Under the pieces are notes generated by a model. That model was not told the origin of the DNA, did not search any database, and was given only the letters and a program-made list of their open reading frames with translations. A program made the translations under genes and the position numbers. From an uncultured Peptostreptococcus sp. (GTDB lineage: Bacteria > Bacillota > Clostridia > Peptostreptococcales > Peptostreptococcaceae), in NCBI GenBank assembly GCA_900759325.1, contig CAAEUW010000027.1, positions 6,234-70,233 of the forward strand: 64,000 nt of DNA, given 5' to 3'. This document shows, one piece after another, positions 1 to 7,411 of the stretch. Position 1 is the stretch's first letter; each line of letters starts with the position of its first letter.

Positions 1-2
1 GC

Positions 3-416
3 CTCCTAAAGGCCATAAAGACAGCGGCCCTTAGTGGTGTAGACGTAAGGATAATCTTCCCCCAGAAGATAGACCACTACATAGTGAATGTGGCATCCTA
101 CTCTTACCTAGAGGAAATAATGAAGACGGGTGGCAAGGTCTACCTATACCAGAAGGGCTTTATCCACTCCAAGGTATTCCTGGTGGATGATGAGGTGGCT
201 TCTATAGGGTCTTCCAACATGGATTTGAGGAGTTTCATGCTCAACTTTGAGGTCAATGCCTTTATCTATGACAGGGAATACATAAATAGGATTGCAGACC
301 AATTTTACCAGGACCAGGAGGATTCAATCCAGCTTTTAGAGGAGTATTACAGTAAGAGAACCTTATGGGTGAGACTGGCAGAATCAATAGCTAGACTCTT
401 CTCACCACTGCTTTAA
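3..416 (+). CDS. cls: Cardiolipin synthase, C-terminal part (cut by window start)
   Basis: The reading frame is open from base 3, so the gene begins upstream of the window. The visible 137 residues hold the second phospholipase D motif: HSKVFLVDD fits HxKxxxxD, followed by GSSNMDLRS, which matches the GSxN part of the family. The C-terminal sequence YYSKRTLWVRLAESIARLFSPLL is typical of bacterial cardiolipin synthases. The enzyme joins two phosphatidylglycerols at the membrane to give cardiolipin and glycerol. The first HKD motif and the membrane segments would lie outside the window. A different PLD-family phosphatidyltransferase is possible but less likely. Confidence 0.88.
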   Translation, partial: LLKAIKTAALSGVDVRIIFPQKIDHYIVNVASYSYLEEIMKTGGKVYLYQKGFIHSKVFLVDDEVASIGSSNMDLRSFMLNFEVNAFIYDREYINRIADQFYQDQEDSIQLLEEYYSKRTLWVRLAESIARLFSPLL

Positions 417-450
417 TTTAAGCTTTTTTTAAGAATTAAGATATATACTA

Positions 451-477
451 TTAGCAGTCAAAGAAAGAGAGTGCTAA
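451..477 (+). promoter_or_regulatory. CIRCE operator (HrcA-binding site) upstream of groES
   Basis: The inverted repeat TTAGCAGTC - 9 bases - GAGTGCTAA differs from the CIRCE consensus (TTAGCACTC-N9-GAGTGCTAA) at one position. It lies 21 bases before the groES start, so it is in the transcript leader, as is usual. It indicates heat-shock control of groESL by the repressor HrcA; hrcA itself is not in the window. Confidence 0.93.
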
Positions 478-498
478 ATAAATACGGAGGTGTTTAAT

Positions 499-780
499 AT
501 GAGAATAAAGCCATTAGGAGATAGGGTTGTTTTGAAGAGGGTAGAAGCTGAAGAAAAGACAGCCAGTGGAATAATTTTGACGGGAGCTGCCAAGGAAAAA
601 CCACAGTTTGCAGAGGTTATAGCTGTAGGCTCAGGTATAGTTGACGGCAAGGAAATTGAAATGGAAGTAGAAGTAGGTGACAAGGTAATCTACAACAAGT
701 TCGCTGGAACTGAAGTAAAGATAGACAAGGATGAATTTATAGTCCTAAAGATAGAGGATATAGTAGGTATATTGGTATAG
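499..780 (+). CDS. groES: Co-chaperonin GroES
   Basis: A 93-residue protein with the GroES opening MRIKPLGDRVVLKR and the mobile-loop region EEKTASGIILTGAAKEKPQ. It forms the heptameric lid on the GroEL cage in the cytoplasm. The ATG at 499 is chosen because a good GGAGGTG ribosome site lies seven bases before it; a GTG at 490 is in frame but would overlap that site. Length is normal for the family. It is followed after about 200 bases of repetitive DNA by groEL and preceded by a CIRCE operator. Confidence 0.97.
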   Translation: MRIKPLGDRVVLKRVEAEEKTASGIILTGAAKEKPQFAEVIAVGSGIVDGKEIEMEVEVGDKVIYNKFAGTEVKIDKDEFIVLKIEDIVGILV

Positions 781-825
781 TGACAAGCTTAAAATAAAGA
801 TCAGATATAAGAGCTTAAAAAAAAG

Positions 826-945
826 TATATAATAAAAAGCATATAATAAAAATATATAATAGACATATAATAAATATGCAATAAATATGCAAAAAATATG
901 CGGTAAGTATACGATAAATATACGATAAATATACAGGATATATCC
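826..945 (+). repeat. AT-rich short tandem repeat tract between groES and groEL
   Basis: The gap holds about ten imperfect units of 11-15 bases built on ATATAATAAA in the first half and on GATAAATATAC / AATAAATATGC (11-base period) in the second half. It contains no plausible gene. Such units can expand or contract by slippage. It sits inside the expected groES-groEL transcript; several TATAAT-like strings occur in it and could act as extra promoters, which is inference. Confidence 0.85.
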
Positions 946-979
946 TAAAGATAGATACTTATTTGGAAGGAGTTTTAAA

Positions 980-2602
980 ATGGCAAAGGAAATTAAGTTT
1001 GCAAAGGATGCAAGGGCCTCTTTGGAAGCAGGTGTAAACAAGCTAGCAGACACAGTAAAGGTAACACTTGGACCAAAGGGTAGAAATGTAATACTAGACA
1101 AGAAATTTGGGGCACCACTGATCACCAACGATGGTGTGACAATAGCCAAGGAAATAGAGCTAGAGGACAAGTTTGAAAATATGGGAGCCCAGCTAGTCAA
1201 GGAAGTAGCTACAAAGACTAACGATGTGGCAGGTGATGGTACTACTACAGCCACAGTCCTAGCCCAGGCAATAATAAGAGAGGGCCTAAAGAATGTAACG
1301 GCAGGCTCAAACCCAATCCTACTAAGAAAGGGTATAAAGAAGGCCGTAGACGTAGCAGTAGAAGAGCTAAAGAGGAATTCTAAGGAAATAAATACAGAGG
1401 AAGAAATCGCCCAGGTAGGCGCAATTTCAGCTGGTGACGAAGAGGTAGGTAAGCTGATAGCAGAGGCCATGAAGACAGTTGGCAAGGACGGTGTAATCAC
1501 TATCGAGGAGTCAAAGTCAATGGTAACAGAGCTAGAATCAGTTGAGGGTATGCAGTTTGATAGGGGCTTTGTATCTGCCTACATGGTAAATGATGTAGAA
1601 AAGATGGAGGCAGTCCTAGAAAATCCATACATCCTGATTACAGACAAGAAGATATCAAATATCCAGGAAATACTACACCTACTAGAGGAACTAGTCCAGC
1701 ATGGTGGCAAGCTACTTATCATAGCTGAAGACCTAGAGGGTGAAGCCCTATCAACACTAGTAGTCAACAAGCTAAGGGGAACATTTGACGTAGTAGCAGT
1801 AAAGGCACCAGCCTTTGGAGACAGGAGAAAGGCCATGCTAGAGGACCTAGCCATCCTTACAGGCGGTAGGTTTGTATCTACAGAGTTAGGCTTTGACCTA
1901 AAGGATGTCCAGCTAGAAATGCTAGGTAGGGCCCAGACTGTTAAGGTAAATAAGGAAACAACAACTATAGTAGGTGGCGTAGGCTCAAAGGCAGACATTG
2001 CCCACAGGATCAACCAGATAAAGATGCAGATAGCAGACACTACATCAGACTTTGATAGGGAAAAATTGGCAGAAAGATTAGCCAAGCTATCAGGTGGAGT
2101 AGCAGTTGTCAAGGTTGGAGCAGCAACTGAGGTAGAAATGAAGGAAAGAAAGCTAAGGATAGAGGACGCCCTAAATGCAACTAAGGCAGCCGTACAGGAG
2201 GGTATAGTTGCAGGTGGTGGTACAGCCTTTGTAAGTGCCATACCAGCAGTAGAGGACCTAGTAGCATCACTTGATGGGGAAGAAAAACTAGGAGCACAGA
2301 TAATCAGGAGGGCCCTAGAAGAACCACTAAGACAGATAGCTGTAAATGCAGGCCTAGAAGGGTCTGTAATCATACAGAATGTAATAAATTCAGATTCTCA
2401 GATAGGCTTTGATGCCCTAAACGAAGACTATGTGAACATGATAGAGGCCGGTATAGTAGACCCAACTAAGGTAAGTAGGTCTGCCCTACAGAATGCCTCA
2501 TCAATAGCAAGTGTATTCTTGACTACAGAAGCAGCCATAGCTGACCTACCAGGCAATGACGACCTTGGAGGTATGCCAGGTGGAATGCCAGGAATGATGT
2601 AG
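980..2602 (+). CDS. groEL: Chaperonin GroEL
   Basis: A 540-residue Hsp60 chaperonin, full length for the family. It begins MAKEIKFAKDARASLEAGV and shows the ATP-binding motifs GPKGRNVILDK and AGDGTTTATVLAQAI near residues 30-100. It ends in the Gly-Met-rich tail DDLGGMPGGMPGMM that lines the cage floor. It folds cytosolic proteins in a GroES-capped chamber using ATP. A strong GGAAGGAG ribosome site precedes the ATG. It probably shares the CIRCE-controlled transcript with groES although a repeat tract separates them. Confidence 0.98.
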   Translation: MAKEIKFAKDARASLEAGVNKLADTVKVTLGPKGRNVILDKKFGAPLITNDGVTIAKEIELEDKFENMGAQLVKEVATKTNDVAGDGTTTATVLAQAIIREGLKNVTAGSNPILLRKGIKKAVDVAVEELKRNSKEINTEEEIAQVGAISAGDEEVGKLIAEAMKTVGKDGVITIEESKSMVTELESVEGMQFDRGFVSAYMVNDVEKMEAVLENPYILITDKKISNIQEILHLLEELVQHGGKLLIIAEDLEGEALSTLVVNKLRGTFDVVAVKAPAFGDRRKAMLEDLAILTGGRFVSTELGFDLKDVQLEMLGRAQTVKVNKETTTIVGGVGSKADIAHRINQIKMQIADTTSDFDREKLAERLAKLSGGVAVVKVGAATEVEMKERKLRIEDALNATKAAVQEGIVAGGGTAFVSAIPAVEDLVASLDGEEKLGAQIIRRALEEPLRQIAVNAGLEGSVIIQNVINSDSQIGFDALNEDYVNMIEAGIVDPTKVSRSALQNASSIASVFLTTEAAIADLPGNDDLGGMPGGMPGMM

Positions 2603-2634
2603 TTAAGACCAAAAAACAAATAGGATAGACAAGG

Positions 2635-2690
2635 AAGGGGAGGCACCTAACCAACCACAAAGTGGCAGGAAGGCGGGCCTCCCTTTTATA
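2635..2690 (+). terminator. Rho-independent terminator after groEL
   Basis: GGGGAGGC at 2637-2644 pairs with GCCTCCCT at 2677-2684, extended by two A-T pairs and followed by a short T run. The large loop holds a nested CCAC/GTGG hairpin. It closes the groESL unit. Confidence 0.72.
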
Positions 2691-2720
2691 TGGACAAGAC
2701 CAAGATAATTAATCAAATTA

Positions 2721-2752
2721 TGCTGAAATAGACCCCAAATTTATGGTATAAT
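2721..2752 (+). promoter_or_regulatory. Probable promoter for guaA (extended -10)
   Basis: TGGTATAAT at 2744-2752 is a perfect extended -10 box; the -35 region is weak. It implies a leader of about 95 bases before guaA. That leader contains CAATAG/CTATTG arms around a small AGATTT/AAATCT hairpin, but I could not match it to a purine riboswitch. Confidence 0.5.
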
Positions 2753-2854
2753 AATAGCTATAAGAAAATTAAAACGAAAAAATATTTCAATAGGACTTAG
2801 ATTGTTCGTATCGAGATTTGATAAATCTATTGTCATAAGAGGAAGGGAGAAAAT

Positions 2855-4390
2855 ATGAAACACGAGATAGTTCTTGTAATTGATTTTGGAGGTCAGTACA
2901 ACCAGCTAATTGCTAGAAGAGTAAGAGAAAACAAGGTATATTGTGAAATCCTACCATACACAACTAGCATAGAAAAGATAAAGGAAAAAAATCCCAAGGG
3001 TATAATATTCACTGGAGGACCTAACAGCGCCTACCTAGAAGATTCACCAAAGATTTCAAAAGAAATATTTGAAATTGGTGTACCAATTCTTGGTATATGC
3101 TACGGTGACCAGCTGATGGCCCACCTACTAGGCGGTAAGGTTCAGAAGGGTGACAACCAGACTAGAGAATACGGAAAGACAGTAATAGAATACGGTCAGT
3201 CACCAATATTTGAAGGAATATCAAGCAATCAGGTATGGATGAGCCATACAGACTATATACTAGAAGCGCCAGAGGGATTTGATGTAGTAGCAACTACAAA
3301 GAACTGTCCAGTGGCAGCTATGCACAATGTAGACAAGAAGCTATACGGTGTGCAGTTCCATCCAGAAGTTGAGCATTCAATCGAAGGTGACAAGATACTT
3401 ACAAACTTCCTATACAAGATTTGTCAGGTAAGTGGAGACTGGACTACTAGCTCATTTATAGATGACAAGGTAGCAGAAATAAAGGCAAAGGTAGGCGACA
3501 AGAAGGCCCTATGCGCCCTAAGTGGTGGTGTAGACTCATCTGTTGCAGCTGCCTTGATGCACAGGGCTATAGGCGATAATCTGACTTGCGTATTTGTTGA
3601 CCATGGTCTACTAAGGAAGAACGAGGGTGACGACGTAGAGAGAATCTTTAGACAGAAGTTCGGTATGAACCTAATCAGGGTAAATGCTGAAGACAGGTTC
3701 CTAGGCAAGCTGGCAGGAGTAACGGAGCCAGAAGCAAAGAGAAAGATAATAGGTGAAGAATTCATCAGAGTTTTTGAGGCAGAATCTCAGAAGCTTGGTA
3801 AGATGGACTTCTTGGTGCAGGGAACAATCTACCCAGATATAGTAGAGTCTGGTAACGGAGAATCTGCAACTATCAAGTCTCACCACAATGTTGGTGGTCT
3901 GCCAGAAGATGTAGACTTCCAGGAAATAATAGAACCTCTAAGAGAGCTATTCAAGGACGAGGTAAGAAAGATAGGTCTAGAGTTAGGTATAGAAGAAAAC
4001 CTAATATTTAGACACCCATTCCCAGGACCAGGACTTGGTATCAGGGTAATCGGAGAAGTAACTAAGGAAAAGTGCGACATCCTAAGAGAAGCCGATGCCG
4101 TATATATGGACGAGCTAAGAAAGGCTGGTCTATACAAGGAAATATGGCAGGCCTTTGCTACACTGCCAGACGTAATGACTGTAGGTGTAATGGGTGACGA
4201 AAGAACATATGCCCACCTAGTTGGATTGAGGGCTGTTGCGTCAAGTGACGGTATGACATCTGATTGGTACAAGATTCCTTATGATGTATTGGAGAGGATC
4301 TCTAATAGGATTATCAATGAGGTTGAAGGGGTTAACAGGGTTGTGTATGATATAACTAGTAAGCCTCCTGGAACTATTGAGTGGGAATAG
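2855..4390 (+). CDS. guaA: GMP synthase (glutamine-hydrolysing)
   Basis: A 511-residue two-domain enzyme. Residues 1-190 are the class I glutaminase: GICYGDQLMAHLLGG carries the nucleophile Cys and GVQFHPEVEHS the His-Glu pair. The ATP pyrophosphatase domain follows, with the P-loop ALSGGVDSSVAAAL, and the dimerisation domain ends with the family signature KPPGTIEWE. It converts XMP to GMP using glutamine and ATP in the cytoplasm. The length is exactly typical. AGGAAGGGAG precedes the ATG. It appears to be transcribed alone. Confidence 0.98.
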   Translation: MKHEIVLVIDFGGQYNQLIARRVRENKVYCEILPYTTSIEKIKEKNPKGIIFTGGPNSAYLEDSPKISKEIFEIGVPILGICYGDQLMAHLLGGKVQKGDNQTREYGKTVIEYGQSPIFEGISSNQVWMSHTDYILEAPEGFDVVATTKNCPVAAMHNVDKKLYGVQFHPEVEHSIEGDKILTNFLYKICQVSGDWTTSSFIDDKVAEIKAKVGDKKALCALSGGVDSSVAAALMHRAIGDNLTCVFVDHGLLRKNEGDDVERIFRQKFGMNLIRVNAEDRFLGKLAGVTEPEAKRKIIGEEFIRVFEAESQKLGKMDFLVQGTIYPDIVESGNGESATIKSHHNVGGLPEDVDFQEIIEPLRELFKDEVRKIGLELGIEENLIFRHPFPGPGLGIRVIGEVTKEKCDILREADAVYMDELRKAGLYKEIWQAFATLPDVMTVGVMGDERTYAHLVGLRAVASSDGMTSDWYKIPYDVLERISNRIINEVEGVNRVVYDITSKPPGTIEWE

Positions 4391-4434
4391 TTAAGTCACT
4401 ATCTAAAGCCATTGATTTTACATATTATTTAAGC

Positions 4435-4465
4435 CTCACTATTTAATGGTGAGATATTTGTTTTT
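4435..4465 (+). terminator. Weak terminator-like hairpin after guaA
   Basis: CTCACTAT at 4435-4442 pairs with ATGGTGAG at 4446-4453 (one G-T pair), then a T run begins six bases later. It ends inside the leader of the next gene. Confidence 0.4.
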
Positions 4466-4484
4466 TAGTATCGGAGGTTATATT

Positions 4485-5060
4485 ATGTCGCTAAAAGGTA
4501 TAATAAAGCAAATTGAACTAGACAAAAGAAATACCGAATATACAAATAAGAACATACCACCAATACTTCAAGTAGATAAGGAAGCTAGGATTCTAATCGT
4601 AGGTCAGGCACCTGGAAAAAAGGTGGAGGAATCACTTATTCCATTTAATGATAAATCTGGAGAAACCCTTATTTCTTGGATGGGTATAGATAAAGAGACG
4701 TTTTATTCTAAAGAAATTGCAATAGTTCCAATGGATTTTTACTATCCTGGCAAGGCTAAAACAGGTGATTTGCCACCTAGAAAATTTATTGCTCAGGAAT
4801 ACCATGGACCTATACTTAAGGAACTAAACAACATTGAACTTACAATTCTTATCGGTAAATATTCTATGGATTACTATCTCAAGGGTAGGACAAAGAAGAA
4901 TCTTACAGAAACAGTCAGGTGCTTTGATGAGTATTTACCTAAGTATTTTCCAATCGTTCATCCAAGTCCCTTGAATTTTAGATGGCAGGCAAAGAATCCT
5001 TGGTTTGTTCAAGATGTTGTTCCAGTGCTAAAGAAAACTGTAAAGAAAATATTAAAATAG
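4485..5060 (+). CDS. Uracil-DNA glycosylase family protein
   Basis: A 191-residue protein of the uracil-DNA glycosylase fold in its short bacterial form. ILIVGQAPGKKVEES near residues 33-48 is the N-terminal catalytic loop of the family and FPIVHPSPLNFRW near the C-terminus is the HPSP loop. The fold removes uracil from DNA; members of this subgroup are often annotated only as UDG-like, so the substrate is not certain. The ATG at 4485 has a clear CGGAGG site; an in-frame upstream ATG at 4446 lacks one. Palindromic repeat DNA follows it. Confidence 0.82.
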   Translation: MSLKGIIKQIELDKRNTEYTNKNIPPILQVDKEARILIVGQAPGKKVEESLIPFNDKSGETLISWMGIDKETFYSKEIAIVPMDFYYPGKAKTGDLPPRKFIAQEYHGPILKELNNIELTILIGKYSMDYYLKGRTKKNLTETVRCFDEYLPKYFPIVHPSPLNFRWQAKNPWFVQDVVPVLKKTVKKILK

Positions 5061-5080
5061 ATTAAAAGGATAGTATAAAT

Positions 5081-5125
5081 TATCGGGTTGGTTAGAAAAA
5101 TCCATCTCTAAACTATCGGGTTGGT
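5081..5125 (+). repeat. Short direct repeat beside the palindromic element
   Basis: TATCGGGTTGGT occurs at 5081-5092 and again at 5114-5125, just before palindrome copy 1. The GTTGG core resembles part of that palindrome, so this may be a decayed copy; that is inference. Confidence 0.5.
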
Positions 5126-5140
5126 GACTATGAATAAAAG

Positions 5141-5200
5141 GTTGTATAATATTTAGCGTTGGTGAGAGAAAAAATTCTCTCCCAACGCTAAATTTTTACG
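5141..5200. repeat. Palindromic repeat element, copy 1
   Basis: The arms ATTTAGCGTTGG (5151-5162) and CCAACGCTAAAT (5182-5193) pair perfectly over 12 bases. An inner GAGAGAA/TTCTCTC stem continues the hairpin after one bulged T. The left flank GTTGTATAAT is shared with copy 2, but the right outer flank is degenerate here. Two more copies lie at 6926 and 53296. Confidence 0.9.
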
Positions 5201-5541
5201 AAAAAATATATTGCTCATCAAATATTTAAGTACATTTAACATTCAAAAATATGATATAATATAAAGTGTTTATATATAGGTTAGTAGTAAAAAGTCTAAT
5301 AAAATCAAGGGTTTTAGTGATATAGAATACTTTTAATGATGAAACTTTATCCATAAGTTGAATAAATATTATAAAAAATGATTTAAGGGGTATGTTATGG
5401 AAAAATAAGCAAGAAAATCATAAAGGATTTTTCAATTACAAAAAGATGAATATACCATTTCATATTGGATAAAAATCAATTATATCAATTATATGATAAT
5501 ATAGTTTCATAATTACAATATTAAAAAAGGAGGATTGATGT
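5201..5541. other. Gene-free AT-rich stretch upstream of the DUF2254 gene
   Basis: About 340 bases without a supported gene. It contains one extended -10 box, TGATATAAT at 5252-5260, that could start the transcript for the next gene with a long leader. No conserved RNA structure was recognised. Confidence 0.55.
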
Positions 5542-6828
5542 ATGTTAGCCAAAATTAAATTGTGGTTTTTTAATCATAAGAATTTTTTAAGAATGTCAAA
5601 ATCTATAATTTTAACAGTGTCGCTTCTTTTAGTTACTTGGATTTTTGATCATCAATATATTGCAATTAAATCTTATATTCCCAAACAAATATTGCTGTCG
5701 GCTGAAGTTTCGGTAGATTTCCTTTCTAATATATCTGGAATATTTTTGACTATAAGTACTTTTTGTTTTACAATTATTGTCTCTGTACTTAATAAATATA
5801 GCAGTAGCATATCACCTAGGATGCTTCAGAGTTTCATAGATAGGACCGGAGTTCTTGGTTTATATGGTATATTTGTCAGTGGTTTTTTCTATTCAGTAAT
5901 CAGTATCCTATTATTGCAAGATATTGCTCCAGACCAACATGTTGTCGCTGGAAGTTTCGGAATTGCTTATTCCATAATTGCGATGCTTAGTTTTATCGCT
6001 TTCTCAAGACAGGTTCTTGATAATCTAAAAGTATCAAATATTATAGAAAATATTTTTAATGATTGCAAGAAACTTATTGATAAAGAGGTAGAACTAAGAA
6101 AAAAAGCTAAGCATTATGAAGAAGGAGACGAATCTACAAAGTTATCAATTGTTGCTGAGAGCTCAGGTTATTTATTTGAAATAAAATCAGATAATATTTT
6201 TAAAGAGCTTAATGGCATAAAAGCAGAACTTGTTATAAACAAGAGAATTGGTGAATACACAACCAAAGGAGAAAGCGTAGGGGAATTAAATATATTCCAA
6301 TGCAAGTTAGATGATAATGATAAAAAAGAATTAAAAGAAAAATTAAGTCCATTGTTTATAATAAATGCTTACAGTAATGAAGAAGATTATCACCGTGGAA
6401 TTGTAAACTTAAGCGAAATTGCGAATATGGCCTTAAGCCCTGGCACAAATGATCCAAATACTGCAATAATGTGTATAAATAAAATGTCATCATTGCTAGG
6501 GAAACTCTTATCTACAGGCAATCATTTTGTAATCCTGAAAGAAGACGAAAATGTAAAAATAATTTATCGAAGTTATTCTGTAAAGGACGAACTATATCTT
6601 GGTTTCAGCCAGATAATTTTCTATTCAGCAGGAGATCCCTTGGTTACCAAAGCGATTTTACAAGGAATTTATATCATATACACTATGGCAGATATAAGTG
6701 CTAAAAAAAGCATAAAAAGTTTTTTTGATGATAGCTACGAAATTTTAATAGAAAATTTTACCCACGAAATTCATTTGGATATTTTTAAAAGAATAAAAAA
6801 CAATATGGAAGAGCACGCAAACTTATAG
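5542..6828 (+). CDS. DUF2254 family membrane protein
   Basis: A 428-residue predicted membrane protein. Four hydrophobic segments lie at about residues 18-36, 60-85, 104-125 and 137-155. After the second comes the family-typical run KYSSSISPRMLQSFIDRTG, and a soluble C-terminal region contains ALSPGTNDPNTAI, the other DUF2254 signature. The function of the family is unknown. AAGGAGG precedes the ATG. The gene is flanked on both sides by copies of the same palindromic element, so it may have moved as a cassette; that is inference. Confidence 0.85.
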   Translation: MLAKIKLWFFNHKNFLRMSKSIILTVSLLLVTWIFDHQYIAIKSYIPKQILLSAEVSVDFLSNISGIFLTISTFCFTIIVSVLNKYSSSISPRMLQSFIDRTGVLGLYGIFVSGFFYSVISILLLQDIAPDQHVVAGSFGIAYSIIAMLSFIAFSRQVLDNLKVSNIIENIFNDCKKLIDKEVELRKKAKHYEEGDESTKLSIVAESSGYLFEIKSDNIFKELNGIKAELVINKRIGEYTTKGESVGELNIFQCKLDDNDKKELKEKLSPLFIINAYSNEEDYHRGIVNLSEIANMALSPGTNDPNTAIMCINKMSSLLGKLLSTGNHFVILKEDENVKIIYRSYSVKDELYLGFSQIIFYSAGDPLVTKAILQGIYIIYTMADISAKKSIKSFFDDSYEILIENFTHEIHLDIFKRIKNNMEEHANL

Positions 6829-6925
6829 GAAAATACATCTAAATCCATTACGACATTAATGGATAATAGGCTAAGAAAACTATATAAAAAATTAATAAAG
6901 ATTGCATAAAGTACTTTAACAATAG

Positions 6926-6988
6926 GGTTGTATAATATTTAGCGTTGGTGAGAGAAAATTCTCTCCCAACGCTAAATATTATGCAACC
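6926..6988. repeat. Palindromic repeat element, copy 2 (most complete)
   Basis: Sixty-three bases forming an almost perfect inverted repeat. The left arm GGTTGTATAATATTTAGCG continues TTGG and matches the right arm over 23 positions with a single G-T difference. The inner GAGAGAA/TTCTCTC hairpin is as in copy 1. The arm contains TATAAT on one strand. Confidence 0.93.
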
Positions 6989-7119
6989 AAAAGAATTTGA
7001 GAGATAAAGTTATGAAAGGTGTGGTCTTAGGGATGCGCCGTTCTTTATTTGGTATAAACACATATGTTTGAAAATATAAAATAAAAATAGAGAGAACGCT
7101 ATATTTAACTGCGTGAATA

Positions 7120-7128
7120 TGCTATAAT
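7120..7128 (+). promoter_or_regulatory. Extended -10 promoter for the defence operon
   Basis: TGCTATAAT is a consensus extended -10 box 40 bases before the HTH gene. It is the only strong promoter seen before the helicase-DUF4391-Mod-Res genes. Confidence 0.6.
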
Positions 7129-7167
7129 ATAAAAAGGTTTTGGGACTCATAGAAAGTGAGGAAATAA

Positions 7168-7377
7168 ATGAAAGCTAATTATAAAAAGCTATGGCATATT
7201 TTATTGGATAGGGACATGAAAAAGAAAGAGTTAGCTCAAATTGCTGGGGTTAGTACATATACTATCAACAAGCTTAACAAGAATGAAAATGTTACTGTGG
7301 AAGTTTTGGGCAAGATTTGTAGAGCCTTAAACTGCACACTAGACGATATTATTGAATTTGAAGAGGATGAAAAATAG
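7168..7377 (+). CDS. Small Cro/C1-type HTH regulator
   Basis: A 69-residue protein that is almost entirely one helix-turn-helix domain of the YozG/HTH_26 type: KKELAQIAGVSTYTINKLNK is the DNA-binding pair of helices and CRALNCTLDDIIEFEED the end of the domain. Such one-domain repressors often head restriction-modification operons and delay nuclease expression. It is 34 bases ahead of the helicase gene and in the same direction, so it is probably the operon regulator. AGTGAGG precedes the ATG. Confidence 0.85.
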   Translation: MKANYKKLWHILLDRDMKKKELAQIAGVSTYTINKLNKNENVTVEVLGKICRALNCTLDDIIEFEEDEK

Positions 7378-7411
7378 AAGCAAGGGATATAGTCATAGAG
7401 AGGATAAACTA

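Noticed and set aside
826..945. Repeat tract as a CRISPR array
   Set aside because: The units are 11-15 bases, adjoin without spacers, and no cas gene is in the window.
745..2373. Long minus-strand open frames across groES and groEL
   Set aside because: They lie fully opposite groEL, have no ribosome sites and show low-complexity Ser/Thr-rich translations typical of antisense shadows.
2753..2854. Purine riboswitch before guaA
   Set aside because: The conserved core bases of the purine aptamer are not there; only small unrelated hairpins are seen.
5141..5193. Palindrome copy 1 as a simple terminator of the UDG-like gene
   Set aside because: It does have a terminator-like hairpin, but the same arms and flanks recur at two other sites with different contexts, so a repeat family explains it better; it may still terminate transcription.
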